DNA of 9,405 nt from CAYMLL01 sp964390645 (GTDB lineage: Bacteria; Planctomycetota; UBA8108). The stretch lies in the NCBI GenBank assembly GCA_964390645.1, contig CAYMLL010000296.1, positions 1-9,405 on the forward strand, in the 5' to 3' direction. Of this stretch, positions 8,901 to 9,405 are shown in pieces; positions within the stretch are counted from its first letter, which is position 1, and each line of letters opens with the position of its first letter. The position numbers were made by a program, and so were the translations under genes. The notes below the pieces were generated by a model. The model was given only the letters and a program-made list of their open reading frames with translations, searched no databases and was not told the origin of the DNA.

Positions 8901-9405
8901 GGACATCGAGGGCGTGGTCGCGGCGGTGCTCACGGGACAGCCCCAGAACGAGCTGAGCCACATCGGAGTGCGGCTCGCCGCGCGCGGGACCCCGAACGCT
9001 TACACCGCGGGGGCTCTCGAGTCGCTGGCGTCGTGGGAGGGAGATCTCGTCCGGCTCGAGGTGCTGTCGACGGCGATCACCGTCGAGGAGGCGACGGCCG
9101 AGGAGGCGGAGGCCTTCTGGGAGTCCCGTCGGCGGGTCCCCTCGGACGCGATCTCGATCGATGAGGAGCACGAGACGCTCGACACTCTCGAGGAGATCGA
9201 TCTGTCGGGTGACGTCAGCACGCCGGAGTCGCGTTTCGGCGGCAAGGCGAGCAACTTCGCCCGTCTGCAGGGTATCCTCGAGCCTCCATTTGACGAGTAC
9301 CGCGCCCCCGGATTCGCGATCCCGGTGCGCTACTACCAGGAGTTCCTGCGCTCGAATAGCATCCTCTCCTTCGAGCGGGATCTCGCTCTCGTCACGCTCG
9401 AGGAG
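5962..9405 (+). CDS. Large secreted FG-GAP (14 repeats) protein with phosphohistidine swivel and PEP/pyruvate-binding (PPDK_N) domains, 3' truncated by window edge
   Basis: Open from ATG 5962 to the window end, 1148 residues with no stop. Residues 1-30 are a signal peptide (MRRLVASRSVHR, then VISALLLILAQAAAVPA), probably cut before ADCN. Residues 31-55 hold two DCNxNGxxDxxD-type loops. Residues about 65-760 hold fourteen FG-GAP/VCBS repeats. Residues about 764-935 match the region before the swivel in secreted 'PEP/pyruvate-binding' proteins (VKFLLPARDD, ELFDLHERFL). Residues about 940-1045 are a phosphohistidine swivel domain with LSHIGVRLAARGTPNAY and presumed phospho-acceptor His1000 (bases 8959-8961). 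After an acidic linker, FGGKASNFARLQ (1092-1103) and APGFAIPVRYYQEF begin a PPDK_N/ATP-grasp domain that continues outside the window. The order swivel-then-ATP-grasp matches glucan, water dikinase and is the reverse of PPDK and PEP synthase. Function is unknown; the lack of ATP outside the cell is a puzzle. No strong ribosome site precedes ATG 5962. TTG 5929 with AAGAGG upstream is an alternative start adding 11 residues. Confidence 0.92.
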   Translation, partial: MRRLVASRSVHRVISALLLILAQAAAVPAADCNSNGTEDTEDIESGFSEDCNGDGTPDECQGVPVSIGRIDAGVPVPTVPQVVIPADLNGDGVTDLVVGSRDIRRGGFVSVLLGAGPRDFVAAGEYAAGQRLYWLAAADVDADGDVDVVTADSEELLVFRNACSGSLVGPTSYPAAERTRFVELADLDADGFPEIVSSSLVLDTLSVRRNRGDGTFEDPVDHAVGDYPSALVVGDFDGDGNQDVITADRDSATLSLLRGSGGGHLGAATQLGAGGTRPVFLASADLDGDGDLDLAVARSVSVSVLLNDGGGSFEDPVVWGESGNRIALADFDADGDVDLAAVRRASPTGVVVRINDGSAGFGVTRGFQMDRSPRSLAALDLDRDRYADVAVVTTSPGVASVLWSGEKGSLTAVRSATIPLSGCADARGCRPHSGALADIDGDGDLDIIGCNTHPGSFSIALNDGRGEMTFSGSRAFGGEHPQSVAVGDLDDDGDTDAVTVDNLDHRLYVHENDGEGGLVRQGLVPVGQGPINVRLGDLDGDGDLDAVSANEGANTVSVLFNDGSARFSPGPRRDYPVRSRPKSVALGDLDGDGTLDVAVANSGEAQVSWLRNDGTGVLSRVDLALGGIPNHVIAADVDGDGDLDLVTADTNARTCTVFLGSGKGRFGAPVAFTAGHSPYSVSAVDYNLDGDLDLITGSETSSDVAIMLGSGDGTFGAPERVAGGTGLRFALPGDLDGDGDFDIVTTNREGQSFTVLYNSSASAEIEFRESICTTADFFELSSRLARQGPVERLVKFLLPARDDPSLLPVVFQNTELFDLHERFLTTVFSERFPTLTTAQYDRLVGRRRSRDYFAGSVSRLWVDGEPIYGFDVYVNFSDRAELLELAEVRTIFSKLQQVFRLETLTYAPITPVAIERASGWVDAGLPVYLGGRPTAATFEAYTRGIAVGRVRLLTAAELEESSDRGGLSFQDILVLEEAPRDIEGVVAAVLTGQPQNELSHIGVRLAARGTPNAYTAGALESLASWEGDLVRLEVLSTAITVEEATAEEAEAFWESRRRVPSDAISIDEEHETLDTLEEIDLSGDVSTPESRFGGKASNFARLQGILEPPFDEYRAPGFAIPVRYYQEFLRSNSILSFERDLALVTLEE
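6220..8187 (+). repeat. Array of fourteen FG-GAP/VCBS Ca2+-loop repeats within the large secreted protein
   Basis: DxDxDG-type loops begin at residues 87, 139, 186, 235, 285, 330, 380, 438, 488, 537, 588, 636, 685 and 734 of the protein that starts at 5962. Spacing is 45-58 residues, mostly 47-51. Most read D(L/V/F)DGDGDLD. The seventh (DLDRDRYAD) has lost its glycines and the thirteenth (DYNLDGDLD) is shifted. The widest gap (58) lies between repeats 7 and 8 and holds an insertion with Cys423 and Cys429. This supports two seven-bladed beta-propellers. At DNA level the loops are near-repeats of gacggcgacggc that differ in synonymous codons, so the array is not a recent tandem duplication. Confidence 0.85.

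Noticed and set aside
7923..9164. 413-residue + strand frame overlapping the large secreted protein
   Set aside because: Out-of-frame, Arg/Gly-rich shadow. The overlapping frame carries the FG-GAP, swivel and PPDK_N motifs.

Overview
The window is GC-rich DNA carrying four protein genes, all on the + strand. It most likely comes from a member of the Planctomycetota. Three things point there: a DUF1588/DUF1585 (PSD family) protein with one CxxCH motif, secreted proteins built on FG-GAP/VCBS repeats, and a 'DCNxNGxxDxxD' calcium-loop motif behind a signal peptide. The phylum is an inference from gene content. No rRNA, tRNA, CRISPR array, insertion sequence or origin was recognised.

Layout. (1) 1-1535: the C-terminal 510 residues of a planctomycete-type PSD protein, cut by the left edge. 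It has a coiled coil, a PA14/NPCBM-like beta-sandwich, a second coiled coil, DUF1588 and DUF1585. (2) 1536-2210: about 675 bases without a credible gene but with several perfect palindromes, the longest just upstream of the next gene. (3) 2211-3491: a 12-TM major-facilitator transporter of the metabolite:H+ symporter (MHS) type. (4) 3492-3748: a short gap with a possible -10 box. (5) 3749-5590: a secreted protein with an N-terminal FG-GAP/VCBS propeller-like region and a C-terminal SGNH hydrolase of the PAF-acetylhydrolase IB type, with an apparently intact catalytic set. (6) 5591-5961: a gap of about 370 bases. (7) 5962-9405: a very large secreted protein running off the right edge. It has fourteen evenly spaced Ca2+-loop repeats (2 x 7, suggesting two seven-bladed propellers), then a region shared with secreted 'PEP/pyruvate-binding' proteins, then a phosphohistidine swivel domain (LSHIGVR) like that of glucan, water dikinase, then the beginning of a PPDK_N-type ATP-grasp domain (GGKASN).

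The genes share a direction but are separated by 220-675 bases, so they look like single transcription units rather than one tight operon. The shared theme is extracytoplasmic: three of the four products belong to exported or envelope-associated families and the fourth is a membrane transporter. The most unusual item is the last gene, a dikinase-like phosphotransfer module on an exported double propeller. It implies either phosphotransfer chemistry outside the cytoplasm or a repurposed, possibly non-catalytic fold.
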